In this document: positions 1 to 8,201 of the stretch, in pieces
Numbering within the stretch: position 1 is the stretch's first letter
Layout: each line of letters starts with the position of its first letter
NCBI GenBank assembly: GCA_046728115.1
Contig: JBKPDW010000490.1
Span: 1-23,087, forward strand
Source: CAVSWN01 sp046728115
Lineage (GTDB): Bacteria; Acidobacteriota; Vicinamibacteria; Vicinamibacterales; CAVVIG01
Length of the DNA: 23,087 nucleotides
Direction: 5' to 3'
The notes under the pieces: model-generated
Told to the model about the DNA's origin: nothing
Databases searched by the model: none
Seen by the model: the letters and a program-made list of their open reading frames with translations, nothing else
Position numbers and translations under genes: made by a program

Positions 1-150
1 TTCCTCCGCCGGTTTGAGAAGCTAGGCCGTGCACCCGGAGCGTGCGATTCCTCGTGCAGGTGCTGAGGACGCCGGCGTCTCGGTGCGGATCACGCTGAAC
101 GTGCGATCGTGGCCAGGTCGGGGGTTCCGTCGCAGAGGGGACCACGAGCG

Positions 151-181
151 CGGACGCGGCGCGGCGGTTCCGGCGCGTCCG
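151..181 (-). terminator. Candidate hairpin terminator after the DsrE gene
   Basis: The arms CGGACGCG (151-158) and CGCGTCCG (174-181) are perfectly complementary, with a 15-nt GC-rich loop. The hairpin starts 4 nt beyond the TGA stop of the DsrE-family gene on the minus strand. There is no following T-run, so it is not a canonical intrinsic terminator. In such GC-rich DNA an 8-bp match can arise by chance. Confidence 0.3.
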
Positions 182-184
182 GAA

Positions 185-733
185 TCACCCGCCGATCCTG
201 ACGTAACCGCGCAGTTGCAGGTTGACCATCGTGGTCATCGCCCAGAGATCCACCTGGACGCCGGGCAGCACCTGCGACGGCTCGACGTTCTTGCCGAGCA
301 GTCCCTGTCCGCAGACGCGCAGGTCGACGCCCGCCTGTTTCAGTTCCTTGAGCAGCGCGACATTCGGATTGTCGACGCCGTTGTGGCGAGCCTTGTAGAC
401 GTCGTTCGCGAGCACAGCGTCGCCGCCGCCCTGGTGAAACACCGCGGCGATGTGGCGGTGGTTGGCCGGCACACCGTTGTGGGCGAGCGTGTTCAGGTAG
501 GTCGAGATGGTCTTGAGCGTCGGGTGGATCTCGTCCGCCTTCGCGTTCGCCGCCACCGAGAAGACGACCTTGTTGTCGACGCTCGGATCCGGCAGCTCGC
601 GCGCGCCCGGGATGTCTTTCGCCGCATTGTACCCAGCGACCGGCAGCTTCGAGTCCGTTTGAGTCCACGCGCGACCCGCGTACCCGAACATCACCCCCGC
701 GACGAGAACGGCCGCAATCATCACCTTGTTCAT
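185..733 (-). CDS. Secreted DsrE-family protein
   Basis: The 182-residue product starts with a basic n-region and hydrophobic stretch (MNKVMIAAVLVAGVMFGYAG) ending near a WTQT cleavage region, so it is probably exported. The mature part resembles DsrE/DsrF/TusD-like sulfur-relay proteins: a KVVFSVAAN strand, a helix-rich middle with NHRHIAAVFHQGGGDAVL, and the motif LRVCGQGLLGKN containing Cys141, the position used for persulfide transfer in the family. The start at 733 is chosen over an in-frame ATG at 745 because GGAGG lies 6 nt before it and overlaps the upstream ATG. DsrE proteins are usually cytoplasmic and about 120 residues; periplasmic versions exist but their partner is unknown. The family call is good; the function is open. 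Confidence 0.8.
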   Translation of the reverse strand: MNKVMIAAVLVAGVMFGYAGRAWTQTDSKLPVAGYNAAKDIPGARELPDPSVDNKVVFSVAANAKADEIHPTLKTISTYLNTLAHNGVPANHRHIAAVFHQGGGDAVLANDVYKARHNGVDNPNVALLKELKQAGVDLRVCGQGLLGKNVEPSQVLPGVQVDLWAMTTMVNLQLRGYVRIGG

Positions 734-811
734 TCGTTCCTCCATACCGCATACCCTACACCGGATCGATAGGACGAGCCTCCGAGGTGCGCCGCGTGAG
801 GGCGCGCCCGG

Positions 812-1336
812 TCAGGGCTGCTCGATGTCGTACTCGAGTCCGACCGTACCCGTCTTCTCGTAGACGCGGTGTTTTCGCAGCTTCAGCGTCGCCCGCCCGG
901 CCGGGGATGGAAGCAGCGGAATCCCACCTCCGAGTAAGACCGGGATCAGGGATACGCCCACCCGATCGACCAGTCCGGCGGCCAACAGGCTTCGGAACAG
1001 CTCGCCGCCCCCGAAGAGGGCGATGTCCTTGCCAGGTCTCGACCGGAGATCGGCGACTACCCGCTCCGCATCGGCACTGATGATGACGTGGGGGTACTCG
1101 CTTGGCCTCATCGTTCGCGAGAAAACGATGTTCTGAGTCCCCGGCATCGCTTTCGCGTCACTTTCCATTCGGCGCATGGCCTCAAATGTCTTGCGACCGA
1201 TGAGGAACGTGTCGAACTGTCCCATCATCTCCGCAAAGTCGATGTCTGGATCCATCACGATCCAATCGTGCTCGCCGTTCGGTCCGGCGATGAAACCGTC
1301 GAGGCTCATCGCGCCGCCGTACACCACCTTTCGCAT
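812..1336 (-). CDS. Dihydrofolate reductase-family (RibD C-terminal-like) protein
   Basis: The 174-residue product has the hallmarks of the DHFR/RibD-C superfamily. These are an N-terminal strand leading to AMSLDGFIAGPNGEHDW, the FLIGRKTFEAM helix, and the nucleotide-binding loop FGGGELFRSLLAAGLVDRV followed by PVLLGGGIPL. Members bind NADPH and reduce pteridine-like or other small substrates; the substrate of this one cannot be told from sequence. The ATG at 1336 has AAGGAGG 5 nt upstream; the TTG at 1339 would sit too close. It is divergent from a TetR-family gene across 66 bp that contain phased inverted repeats, so it is probably the regulated target of that repressor. Confidence 0.88.
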   Translation of the reverse strand: MRKVVYGGAMSLDGFIAGPNGEHDWIVMDPDIDFAEMMGQFDTFLIGRKTFEAMRRMESDAKAMPGTQNIVFSRTMRPSEYPHVIISADAERVVADLRSRPGKDIALFGGGELFRSLLAAGLVDRVGVSLIPVLLGGGIPLLPSPAGRATLKLRKHRVYEKTGTVGLEYDIEQP

Positions 1337-1350
1337 CAAGCCCTCCTTTG

Positions 1351-1390
1351 CTAAATTGGTGTTTAGCGCAACACTAAACGACTGTTTAGT
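1351..1390. promoter_or_regulatory. Inverted-repeat operator array between DHFR-like and tetR genes
   Basis: The divergent promoter region holds a perfect palindrome ACTAAAC-GACT-GTTTAGT (1373-1390). Two more half-sites lie to its left, GTTTAG at 1361-1366 and CTAAA at 1351-1355. Every neighbouring pair forms an inverted repeat: CTAAA-N5-GTTTAG, GTTTAG-N7-CTAAAC and ACTAAAC-N4-GTTTAGT. This is the geometry expected for TetR dimer binding and would let the regulator repress both genes. The assignment to the adjacent TetR protein is inference. Confidence 0.7.
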
Positions 1391-1402
1391 TCATGTCAAC
1401 TC

Positions 1403-2068
1403 ATGCGTGAACGACGCCAGAAAGTCACCGACGACGAGATCTTCGCGGCAGCCCAGCGCGCCATGACCCGGCGCGGCCCGCACGAGCTCACTCTCGCGGA
1501 CATCGCCGCCGAAGCCGGAGTCTCGGCGGGACGACTCGTGCAGCGATTCGGCAGCAAACGCGCATTGCTCCTCGTCCTGGCCGAGCGCTTTGCGGGGAGC
1601 GCTGCGACCCTGTTCGAAAGCCTGAGGGCGACCCATCGCCATCCGCTGGCGACCCTCCGTGCGTACGCAACGTGCATGGCTGACCTTGCCGCCACGCCAG
1701 AAGCGTTGTCGCGCAACCTCGCCTACCTGCAGATCGATCTCACCGACCCTGACTTTCGGGCTCACCTGCTGACGAACGCACGCGCTACACGTCTGGAGAT
1801 CGAATCGCTTCTGCGATCAGCGGTCACGCAGGGCGCATTGCGGGGGAACACTGACACTCCCGGACTCGCGCGCACCATCGAAGCGGTGATCAGCGGATCG
1901 CTGATGTCGTGGGCATGCTATCGTGAGGGATCGGCGGCCGCGTGGATTCGGCGCAACCTCGATGCAGTTCTGCAGCCTCATCTGTCGCTGAGCCCGAGAT
2001 CGGGGGCTCCGACATCCGGTCGGTTCACCCGACGGCGAATGAAACGCCGGCCAGGTTCTCGCGGGTAA
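1403..2068 (+). CDS. TetR/AcrR-family transcriptional regulator
   Basis: The 221-residue product has a classic N-terminal TetR DNA-binding domain. Residues about 8-30 form helix 1 and residues 30-50 form the HTH (TLADIAAEAGVSAGRLVQRF), followed by GSKRALL at the start of helix 4. The remaining 160 residues are the variable helical ligand-binding and dimerisation domain. The ATG at 1403 lies only 12 nt after the operator palindrome and lacks a Shine-Dalgarno sequence, so the mRNA may be leaderless or weakly translated; a short overlapping ATG at 1393 is closed at once. It is divergent from the DHFR-like gene and very likely represses both. The inducer is unknown. The last 40 residues are Arg/Ser/Pro-rich and probably disordered. 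Confidence 0.9.
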   Translation: MRERRQKVTDDEIFAAAQRAMTRRGPHELTLADIAAEAGVSAGRLVQRFGSKRALLLVLAERFAGSAATLFESLRATHRHPLATLRAYATCMADLAATPEALSRNLAYLQIDLTDPDFRAHLLTNARATRLEIESLLRSAVTQGALRGNTDTPGLARTIEAVISGSLMSWACYREGSAAAWIRRNLDAVLQPHLSLSPRSGAPTSGRFTRRRMKRRPGSRG

Positions 2069-2174
2069 CGCCGCTGCGTTCAGGAACGCCGCGCCCCTTC
2101 CCGGGGTTGCTCGGGCCGCATCAGTGGGGATTGGACGCGCTGGAGCGCTTCCGCCAAGAGCGAAACGGCTTCGT

Positions 2175-4307
2175 ATGAAGACTTCACTCCTGGTCGCCGC
2201 CGCCGTCACGGTCGGCGTCGCGGCGCAAGCGCCGGCGCGTCCTGGTCCTCCACCGGCACCGGTTCGTCCGGTCGTCGATACCTATCATGGCGTTCAGGTC
2301 ATTGATCCGTACCGCTGGCTGGAACGCTGGAACGACAACGAGGTCAAAGCGTGGACGGATGCGCAGAACGCATACACGCACGCGCAACTGGACGCGCTGC
2401 CGTTCATGGCCGCGCTGCGGGCGCGCGTGCAGGCGGTCGGCGCTGATGCGCATCCCCGCTGGACCGACGTCAAATACCGCCACGGACAGCTGTTCGCGAT
2501 CAAGCAGCAGCCGCCGCGCGAGCAGCCGATGATCGTGGTGATGCGATCGGCCGACGATCTTGGGTCCGAGCGGATCGTGGTGGATCCGGCGGTGCTCGAT
2601 CCAAGCGGCAACACCGCGATCGACTTCTACGTGCCGTCGCTGGATGGATCGCGCGTGGCGGTCTCGCTCTCCGTCGGCGGCAACGAGCGAGGCGACGTGC
2701 ACGTCTTCGACGTCGCCACCGGGCGCCAGCTGCCAGACGTCGTCCCGCGCGTCAACGGCGGCACGGCCGGCGGCAGCCTCGCATGGAACGCGGACGGCAG
2801 CGGATTCTTCTACACACGGTATCCGCGGCCAGGCGAGCGTGCGGATCCGGATCTCGACTTCTATCAGCAGCTCTACTTTCACAAGATTGGCAGCACGAGC
2901 GACACGGACACGTACGAGATCGGCAAGGACTTTCCGAAAATTGCGGAAGCGGTCGTCACGGCCAGCGTCGACGGCCGGTTCCTGCTGGCGACGGTCAAGA
3001 ACGGCGACGGCGGCGAGCAGGCGCATTACGTGCGTGCACCAGAGGGCGGATGGATTCGCCTCGCCGGCTATACCGACGAAGTGATCACGGGCGTTTGGGG
3101 CCGCGACGATGCGTTGTACCTCCTGTCCCGGAAGGGCGCGCCGCGCGGACGCATCCTGCGGATCGCGCGCAGCAATTCGCCGACGCTCGCAGACGCGAAG
3201 GTCGTGGTTCCGCAGAGCGACGCGGTCATCGGCGCGATCGCGGTGACCGCGACCAGGATCTACTCGAAAGAGATCATCGGCGGACCGTCGCAGGTGCGCG
3301 TGTTCGACCTCAACGGCAGACCGCAGCAGAAGCTTGCGCTCGAGCCGATCTCGAACGTCGCCGAAATCGTTGCACTCGATGGCGACGATGTGCTGTACGA
3401 GGCCGAAAGTTACGTCACGCCGGCCGCGTACTACCGCGTCGACAGCGCAGGCGTCCCCCGGAAGACCGCGCTCGCGGCGTCATCGCCGGTCAGTTTCAGC
3501 GACGTCGACGTCTCGCGCGCCGAGGCGACGTCGAAGGACGGCACGCGCATCCCGCTCACAGTCATCTGGCGAAAGGGCGTCGCGCTCGACGGCAGGAATC
3601 CGACGCTCCTGTATGGCTACGGCGGGTACTCAATTAGCGTGACCCCTGCGTTCTCCGCGACGCGACGCATCTGGCTCGAGCAGGGCGGTATCTACGTCGT
3701 CGCCAATCTTCGTGGCGGCGGCGAATTCGGCGAGGACTGGCACCGCGCCGGGTATCTGACGAAGAAGCAGAACGTGTTCGACGACTTCGCGGCGGCAGCG
3801 CGGTATCTGATCGATCAAAAGTACACGAGCCCCGCGTCGCTCGCGATTATGGGCGGCAGCAACGGCGGACTGCTGATGGGCGCGACGCTGACGCAGCACC
3901 CGGAGCTGTTCCGCGCGGTCGTGTCGCACGTCGGCATCTACGACATGCTGCGCTGCGAGCTGTATCCCAACGGCGCGTTCAACGTGACCGAGTTCGGGAC
4001 CGTCGCGGATCCCGAGCAGTTCCGCGCCCTCTACGCGTATTCACCACTGCATCACGTCGTCAACGGTACGGCGTATCCCGCCGTGATGATGTTCAGCGGC
4101 ACGAATGATCCGCGGGTCAATCCGGCGGACTCACGCAGGTTCACCGCGCGCCTGCAGGCCGCGAACGCATCCAATCATCCGATCCTCCTGCGGATTTCGG
4201 GAAGTGGCCACGGTTTTGGCACGTCGCTCAGCGAGGGACTCGCGCAGACCGCGGATCAGTACGCATTTCTCTTCTGGCAGCTGGGGATGAAGGTGAGTAT
4301 TCGTTGA
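2175..4307 (+). CDS. Prolyl oligopeptidase-family serine peptidase (S9A), secreted
   Basis: The product is 710 residues, the usual size for S9A prolyl endopeptidases, which cut after proline in short peptides. A signal peptide (MKTSLLVAAAVTVGVAAQA) predicts export to the periplasm. The N-terminal DTYHGVQVIDPYRWLE motif and the central region of about 330 residues (beta-propeller) are typical. The C-terminal alpha/beta hydrolase part carries RGGGEFGEDWHRAG, the nucleophile elbow GGSNGG (Ser562), the Asp of GTNDPRVNP (Asp645) and the His of GSGHGFG (His679), so the triad is complete. The ATG at 2175 is preferred because it begins the signal peptide; an in-frame ATG at 2124 would put charged residues in front. 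There is no clear Shine-Dalgarno. Its stop abuts, back to back, the stop of a decayed minus-strand gene. Confidence 0.93.
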   Translation: MKTSLLVAAAVTVGVAAQAPARPGPPPAPVRPVVDTYHGVQVIDPYRWLERWNDNEVKAWTDAQNAYTHAQLDALPFMAALRARVQAVGADAHPRWTDVKYRHGQLFAIKQQPPREQPMIVVMRSADDLGSERIVVDPAVLDPSGNTAIDFYVPSLDGSRVAVSLSVGGNERGDVHVFDVATGRQLPDVVPRVNGGTAGGSLAWNADGSGFFYTRYPRPGERADPDLDFYQQLYFHKIGSTSDTDTYEIGKDFPKIAEAVVTASVDGRFLLATVKNGDGGEQAHYVRAPEGGWIRLAGYTDEVITGVWGRDDALYLLSRKGAPRGRILRIARSNSPTLADAKVVVPQSDAVIGAIAVTATRIYSKEIIGGPSQVRVFDLNGRPQQKLALEPISNVAEIVALDGDDVLYEAESYVTPAAYYRVDSAGVPRKTALAASSPVSFSDVDVSRAEATSKDGTRIPLTVIWRKGVALDGRNPTLLYGYGGYSISVTPAFSATRRIWLEQGGIYVVANLRGGGEFGEDWHRAGYLTKKQNVFDDFAAAARYLIDQKYTSPASLAIMGGSNGGLLMGATLTQHPELFRAVVSHVGIYDMLRCELYPNGAFNVTEFGTVADPEQFRALYAYSPLHHVVNGTAYPAVMMFSGTNDPRVNPADSRRFTARLQAANASNHPILLRISGSGHGFGTSLSEGLAQTADQYAFLFWQLGMKVSIR

Positions 4308-4531
4308 TCAACGCGTGCGGCTGAAGCCGTGCACGGCGCGAGCAGGTTCGACGTCGGGGTCGAGGACCGAGATCGCGCGGCTGAGGTTGGCCTCCTCTAC
4401 AAAGGCCTCGGGCTAGGCTTGAAAACCTTCGGCGTCAGCGAGACAGCCTCCCCCGCCCGCAGAAGCCGATGCTCCGCGAGGTCGAGCCGATACGGCCCGA
4501 ACTGGTAGCAGCGCTGGGGCTCGGAAAGCAT
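4308..4531 (-). pseudogene. Remnant of a winged-helix (OmpR/CadC-type) DNA-binding domain
   Basis: Reading the minus strand from 4531, the first 37 codons give the start of a transcriptional-regulator C-terminal winged helix, with YQFGPYRLDLAEHRLLRAGE followed by LTPKVF. Normally the domain continues for about 30 residues before the recognition-helix region. Here the frame instead runs quickly to a stop at 4397-4399, while another frame of the same strand (from about 4412 down) reads AFVEEANLSRAISVL, the later part of the same domain. A segment was therefore deleted with a frame change. The remnant ends at a TGA that directly abuts the prolyl oligopeptidase stop. In Acidobacteria such domains often head TPR or WD40 fusion proteins; nothing of such a fusion remains here. 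Confidence 0.72.
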
Positions 4532-4671
4532 CGAAATCACCCGCCGCGGGACTCGCGAGAAAACTTGGAATCCTTTTGGAGCTTTTTCCAAGGACGCGAG
4601 CAACCCCAAAGTGTAATTCGTTGGCAGAAACAGACAACGCAGCTTCGCCTGCTTTCACAGGGAGCAGCCTC

Positions 4672-5565
4672 ATGCCTTTGTCGCGTCTCGCAGAATCGGG
4701 CGCGGCGGCCGCCTTGGTGGGACTTGCAGTCGCCTGCGGCCACGATTCGGCGTTGCCGAGCGGTCCGGTGGCGCCGACCGCTAATAGCACTATTACGGCC
4801 ATCGCGGTCGATGGCCCTCGTCTCGCACCGACGGGATCGAATGTGACGTATGCCGCCTCAGCGATGCTTTCCAGCGGCAGCAAAACCCCCAACGTGCGGC
4901 CGACGGCCTGGACCACTGACAACACCGACGTCGCGGTGATCAACAGCGCTCCGGACGGCATCGGCGAACTTACGGCGCGGCGGGAGGGGATGGTCACCAT
5001 CACCGTTACGCATCAGGGCAGGAGCGGGACGTTTTCCATCGAGGTACGGGATACCACGCGGCTCGCCGACGGCGCCTTTGTGGATATTTCGTACTCGCCG
5101 AATCCGGTTCCGGGCGCGGCGGCGCGATGCCCGGCATCCGCGGATCCGGGTGTTCCCACATGGACGTTCACGGAATCGATCGCGGAAACGCAAGGTGTTG
5201 GTTTCACCAGGAAACGTTCACGTTCAATCTCTATTCGGATGAGGGAAGGGTGATCTACACCGAGACCGAGGTCGAGAAATACCGATACGAAGCGAACTCG
5301 CTGTTCGCCGAAGAATTTCTGCACAAGCCTGTTTGGCGTCCCGAGCGGGTTTTACACCGACATCATCGAAGGCGTTGACGACCGCGGACACCGAATGGCG
5401 TTCGGCGGCACAAGGCTGCGACTGTTACCTCTGGGTGGCACATCGGGATCCACACAGCTGTCCGCGTGCCTCAGCCCGGTCCGTTTCCAGTGGCGTCATC
5501 GGTGCGCCGCATGGTCAGCCGATCCGGGCGTCAGCGCCTGCGGTAGGCGCTGGTCCATGACGTGA
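4672..5565 (+). pseudogene. Frameshifted Ig-like (BIG2-type) lipoprotein gene
   Basis: The gene starts at ATG 4672 with GGAG 8 nt upstream. It opens with an N-terminal hydrophobic stretch ending GLAVACG, a lipobox-like site. Residues about 40-120 resemble a bacterial Ig-like fold (TAWTTDNTDVAVINS, then GMVTITVTHQGRSGTFSIEV). The frame closes at 5251-5253, but coherent protein continues in frame 3 from about 5205 (ETFTFNLYSDEGRVIY, then EVEKYRYEANSLFAEEF). It returns to the original frame at about 5330 (FGVPSGFYTDIIEGVDDRGH) and runs to TGA 5563-5565. Two indels that cancel point to recent decay or to assembly errors. Beyond about 5420 the translation looks less protein-like. Surface or envelope role only by fold. 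Confidence 0.65.
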
Positions 5566-5705
5566 CAATCCTTCCAAGGAGGATCAGGCCAATTACCGTC
5601 GCAGAGGGAGGAGGAGCGCGTCTGAGAAGTGCTTTCTCCGCCAGAGGCAGTCTTTGGAAAGTCGGATCCTCGGGGCAAGGCTCGCCGACGCGCGAATGCG
5701 TTCGG

Positions 5706-6287
5706 CTAACCGTTCGTCAAAGGCCATCGTGGTCCTGAAGTTTGATCGTGCCATGCACCTTCGGGATTGGCATCGTTCCATCTCGCGGCAGTAATTTGGT
5801 AGACATAACTGTCGCGGCCGCTGGCGTCGGGTCTGGTCCCTACGCGTATACCGCCGATCTTTTCCATCGCGCGCTGCGACCGGATGTTCTGGAGGCCGAC
5901 AAGAAAGACGACGGAGCTGACGAAGCGGAACGCATGCCGCAGCATGAGCCGCTTCACCTCTCCGTTGTAGCGGCCTCCCCAATGCGATCGCGCCAGGAAC
6001 GTCCAGCCGATTTCGACCTCATCGCGTTCCTGGTCATAGCCGTGGAATCGCGAAGATCCGATGATGCGTTGAAGGTTGACATCAAGGACGACCAACGCCC
6101 CGCCAGAGGCTAGAGCTGCGTTGAAAAATGCCTGGAAAGTGTCTTTCTCATGGCGGTTTCTGACCGGATGTTGTTCCCAGATGAGCGGATCGACAGCCAC
6201 CGCGTACAGGTCGTCGTAGTCATCGGAGCGCAAGGGCCTGAGTTCGACGAGCAGGCCTTTCAATACCGGTTGATAATCGAATGACAT
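5706..6287 (-). CDS. GNAT-family N-acetyltransferase (RimJ/RimL-like)
   Basis: The 193-residue product follows the RimJ/RimL-type GNAT layout. The N-terminal strand LLVELRPLRSDDYDDLYAVA is followed by a central antiparallel sheet with RIIGSSRFHGYDQERDEVEIGW, and by an acetyl-CoA pyrophosphate-binding region around FLARSHWGGRYNGEVKRLML. The conserved late motif NIRSQRAMEKIGG is present, so the fold appears complete. Such enzymes acetylate protein N-termini or small molecules; the substrate is not predictable. It starts 52 bp after the methyltransferase gene on the same strand and could be co-transcribed with it. No good Shine-Dalgarno precedes the ATG at 6287. Confidence 0.88.
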   Translation of the reverse strand: MSFDYQPVLKGLLVELRPLRSDDYDDLYAVAVDPLIWEQHPVRNRHEKDTFQAFFNAALASGGALVVLDVNLQRIIGSSRFHGYDQERDEVEIGWTFLARSHWGGRYNGEVKRLMLRHAFRFVSSVVFLVGLQNIRSQRAMEKIGGIRVGTRPDASGRDSYVYQITAARWNDANPEGAWHDQTSGPRWPLTNG

Positions 6288-6339
6288 CGCAGACTGTCTC
6301 GCTATTCGTCAATAGCTCACGAGTTTCGTGAAAGTGACG

Positions 6340-7098
6340 CTATCTGGGGGCTTGGCCTCCGCCCGAACCGCCTGCGCCACGGTTGCCCGTCATGGGTACG
6401 AACCTTACGGGAAGTGTCCTGAGCGTCTGAACGCCGGTCGCGACTCGCCGGAGGATCCGGAGCTCCTGATCGAACGTGCCGACTGGGATCGCCATCAGCC
6501 CGCCGATCTTCAGCTGCTGCACCAATGCAGGCGGGACTTCGGCGGGCGCAGCCGTGACCATGATGCGGTCGTACGGCGCGTGTTCCGGCCAGCCGAGATA
6601 GCCGTCGCCGGTGAGCACCTGAATATTGCGATAGCCGTTGTCGAGTAAGGTCACGCGCGCCCGTTCGGCTAGCGGCGCGACGATCTCGATCGAGTACACC
6701 TCTTTTGCAAGTACACTGAGGATGGCTGCCTGGTAGCCTGATCCGGTGCCGATCTCCAGTACGCGATCATCCGGTTCGATGTTCAGTTCTTGGGTCATGA
6801 ACGCAACGATGTAGGGCTGGGAGATGGTTTGCCCGTGGCCGATTGGCAGCGGAGCATCCCAGTAGGCCTGAGGACGCTCGGATTCGGGAACGAACAGGTG
6901 GCGTGGAACTTTCAGCATCGCCTCCAGGATGCGTGGGTTACCGATGTCGCGTGCCCTCAACTGCTCATTGACCATGCGGATGCGCTCGGCTTCCCAGTCA
7001 CGCGAGGCGGTCTGAACCTCCGCTCCACGAGAACCGCATGCCAGCGCCACGATGCAAATCGTGGCGAGGAGCGGCATATAGCGCCGGCTGGTTGTCAC
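6340..7098 (-). CDS. pcm: Exported protein-L-isoaspartate O-methyltransferase
   Basis: The 252-residue product matches PCMT, which uses SAM to methylate L-isoaspartyl residues and start repair of damaged proteins. Family landmarks are RMVNEQLRARDIGNPRILEAM, PLPIGHGQTISQPYIVAFMT (active-site loop), SAM motif I VLEIGTGSG (residues 113-121), and the C-terminal RFVPMTG. Unusually, residues 1-21 form an export signal ending in VALAC (Cys21), a lipobox-like site, so the enzyme is predicted to leave the cytoplasm. The GTG start at 7098 is preferred because AAGGGA lies about 8 nt upstream; an in-frame ATG at 7077 lacks a ribosome site but would still keep the hydrophobic segment. A Gly-rich tail of about 12 residues follows the domain. 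Confidence 0.92.
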   Translation of the reverse strand: MTTSRRYMPLLATICIVALACGSRGAEVQTASRDWEAERIRMVNEQLRARDIGNPRILEAMLKVPRHLFVPESERPQAYWDAPLPIGHGQTISQPYIVAFMTQELNIEPDDRVLEIGTGSGYQAAILSVLAKEVYSIEIVAPLAERARVTLLDNGYRNIQVLTGDGYLGWPEHAPYDRIMVTAAPAEVPPALVQQLKIGGLMAIPVGTFDQELRILRRVATGVQTLRTLPVRFVPMTGNRGAGGSGGGQAPR

Positions 7099-7278
7099 GC
7101 CACATCCCTTTGGATCGCTTGTTTCGCCTCGCGCCTCAGCACCCGAATAGGCTCGTTATCCGCGGCGGTCCCCAAAACAATGGCGGTCTGAGTAGAGCAT
7201 GGCAACGCGGGCACCGCGGAACGTTATCGGTGTGCGCGTCATCGTCCTCGAACCCCGGCAAGCTGCAGGAGGAGGAGG

Positions 7279-7707
7279 CTACCCGCCCTTGGCGTGCAGG
7301 ATGCCGAGCTGCATCATCCAGCCCGCGAAGTCGTAGACGCGCCGTTCGTACAGGATCCGGCCGTCCTTGAAATGAAACACGAAGGCGCTTGGCGTCACCG
7401 TGCGGCGCCCCGACGGCGGGAAGCCCAGGAACCTGCCCTGCTGCGTCGCGCGAATCGTGACGACGAGCACCGCCCGGCCCTGTTCGGCATCGATGATGAT
7501 GTCGTGGACGTCCGTCTCCACGTCCGAGAACGCGAGGAAGAGGTTCTGGTGCGCCTGCTCGATCGCGGGGACGCCTTTCACGGTATGGAACAGCGGCGTG
7601 ACCATTTCCGCATGCTCGTCATAACAGGAGAGCAGCGCTTCGAGGTCTTTCGCGCTCCAGGCCTTTACGAAGCGATCCACGGCTGCCAGGATGTCGTCTC
7701 GCGTCAT
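7279..7707 (-). CDS. SnoaL-like / NTF2-fold protein
   Basis: The 142-residue product has the NTF2-like cone-fold pattern. The initial helices (DDILAAVDRFVKAWSAKDLE, then ALLSCYDEHAEMVTP) are followed by alternating strands ending in RRTVTPSAFVFHFKDGRILY and YDFAGWMMQLGIL. It resembles SnoaL-type polyketide cyclases and ester cyclases, a superfamily used for many reactions or for ligand binding only, so no specific reaction is assigned. The ATG at 7707 is chosen because GGAGGG ends 7 nt upstream; the ATG at 7713 would overlap that ribosome site. It is 193 bp downstream of the PAAR gene and 180 bp upstream of pcm on the same strand, so operon membership is uncertain. Confidence 0.82.
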   Translation of the reverse strand: MTRDDILAAVDRFVKAWSAKDLEALLSCYDEHAEMVTPLFHTVKGVPAIEQAHQNLFLAFSDVETDVHDIIIDAEQGRAVLVVTIRATQQGRFLGFPPSGRRTVTPSAFVFHFKDGRILYERRVYDFAGWMMQLGILHAKGG

Positions 7708-7900
7708 CGCCATCCCTCCGCGCTTCAGGATTTCACGCGGTCGCCCACCAGGTCGGTTCAGGGATTGTAGACGAAAGGCCGAGGGCCGGTACCGAGTAGA
7801 ATTCTCCGCAGCTGTCCATGTCATTGATGCGACTCCGAGTCAGTGTCTGCCGTGATCGGGGTGCGGCGAGGAAGGTGCGCCTACGGCGTGCGACGCTGGC

Positions 7901-8194
7901 TCAGCCGATCAGCACGTCAGCTGCGCCCTGCACGATCGGGTTGGGCCCGCCGGGTTCGATGACAAGATCTCCCTGCCTTGCCGCGGACGACCCGCCGATG
8001 AACACCGTCACGCTGCCATTCGCGACGACACCGCCCACGTGCGGCTGCGTGCCGTTGAACAGCGGACAGTGATGAACGTCCGCCGCGCGCCAGGCGGGCC
8101 GGCCGCCGATCAGCACAGTCGTGCAGCCGGGCCCCGGCGCGAGCGGCGTGCCGTGGCTGGTTGCGTCTCCAACTCGAGCAGCGGGGAGTCCCAT
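7901..8194 (-). CDS. PAAR-domain spike-tip protein
   Basis: The 97-residue product is a stand-alone PAAR protein, the conical tip that sits on VgrG/gp5-like spikes of contractile injection machines. It opens with GLPAARVGDATSHGTPL and carries the repeated short-strand pattern TTVLIGGRPAWRAAD, SVTVFIGGSSAARQGD and ADVLIG. His14, His42, Cys43 and His52 fit the three-His/one-Cys metal site known for the family. There is no C-terminal extension, so it carries no fused effector. Its ATG lies 7 bp after the stop of the gpV-like gene, and its GAGGT ribosome site overlaps that stop region, so the two are translated as a coupled pair. The large machinery is absent on both sides within the window. Confidence 0.92.
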   Translation of the reverse strand: MGLPAARVGDATSHGTPLAPGPGCTTVLIGGRPAWRAADVHHCPLFNGTQPHVGGVVANGSVTVFIGGSSAARQGDLVIEPGGPNPIVQGAADVLIG

Positions 8195-8201
8195 GGCGAC
8201 C

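Noticed and set aside
1990..2015. Short GAGCC/GGCTC inverted repeat near the end of tetR
   Set aside because: It lies inside the coding sequence, has a short stem and is not followed by T residues.
4564..4592. Inverted repeat CTTGGAA/TTCCAAG between the winged-helix remnant and the lipoprotein gene
   Set aside because: A 7-bp stem with a 15-nt loop at a place where neither gene ends; too weak to call a terminator or operator.
7099..7278. Gap between the SnoaL-like and pcm genes
   Set aside because: Examined for a small gene or RNA; only ribosome-site-like purine runs without a following credible frame.
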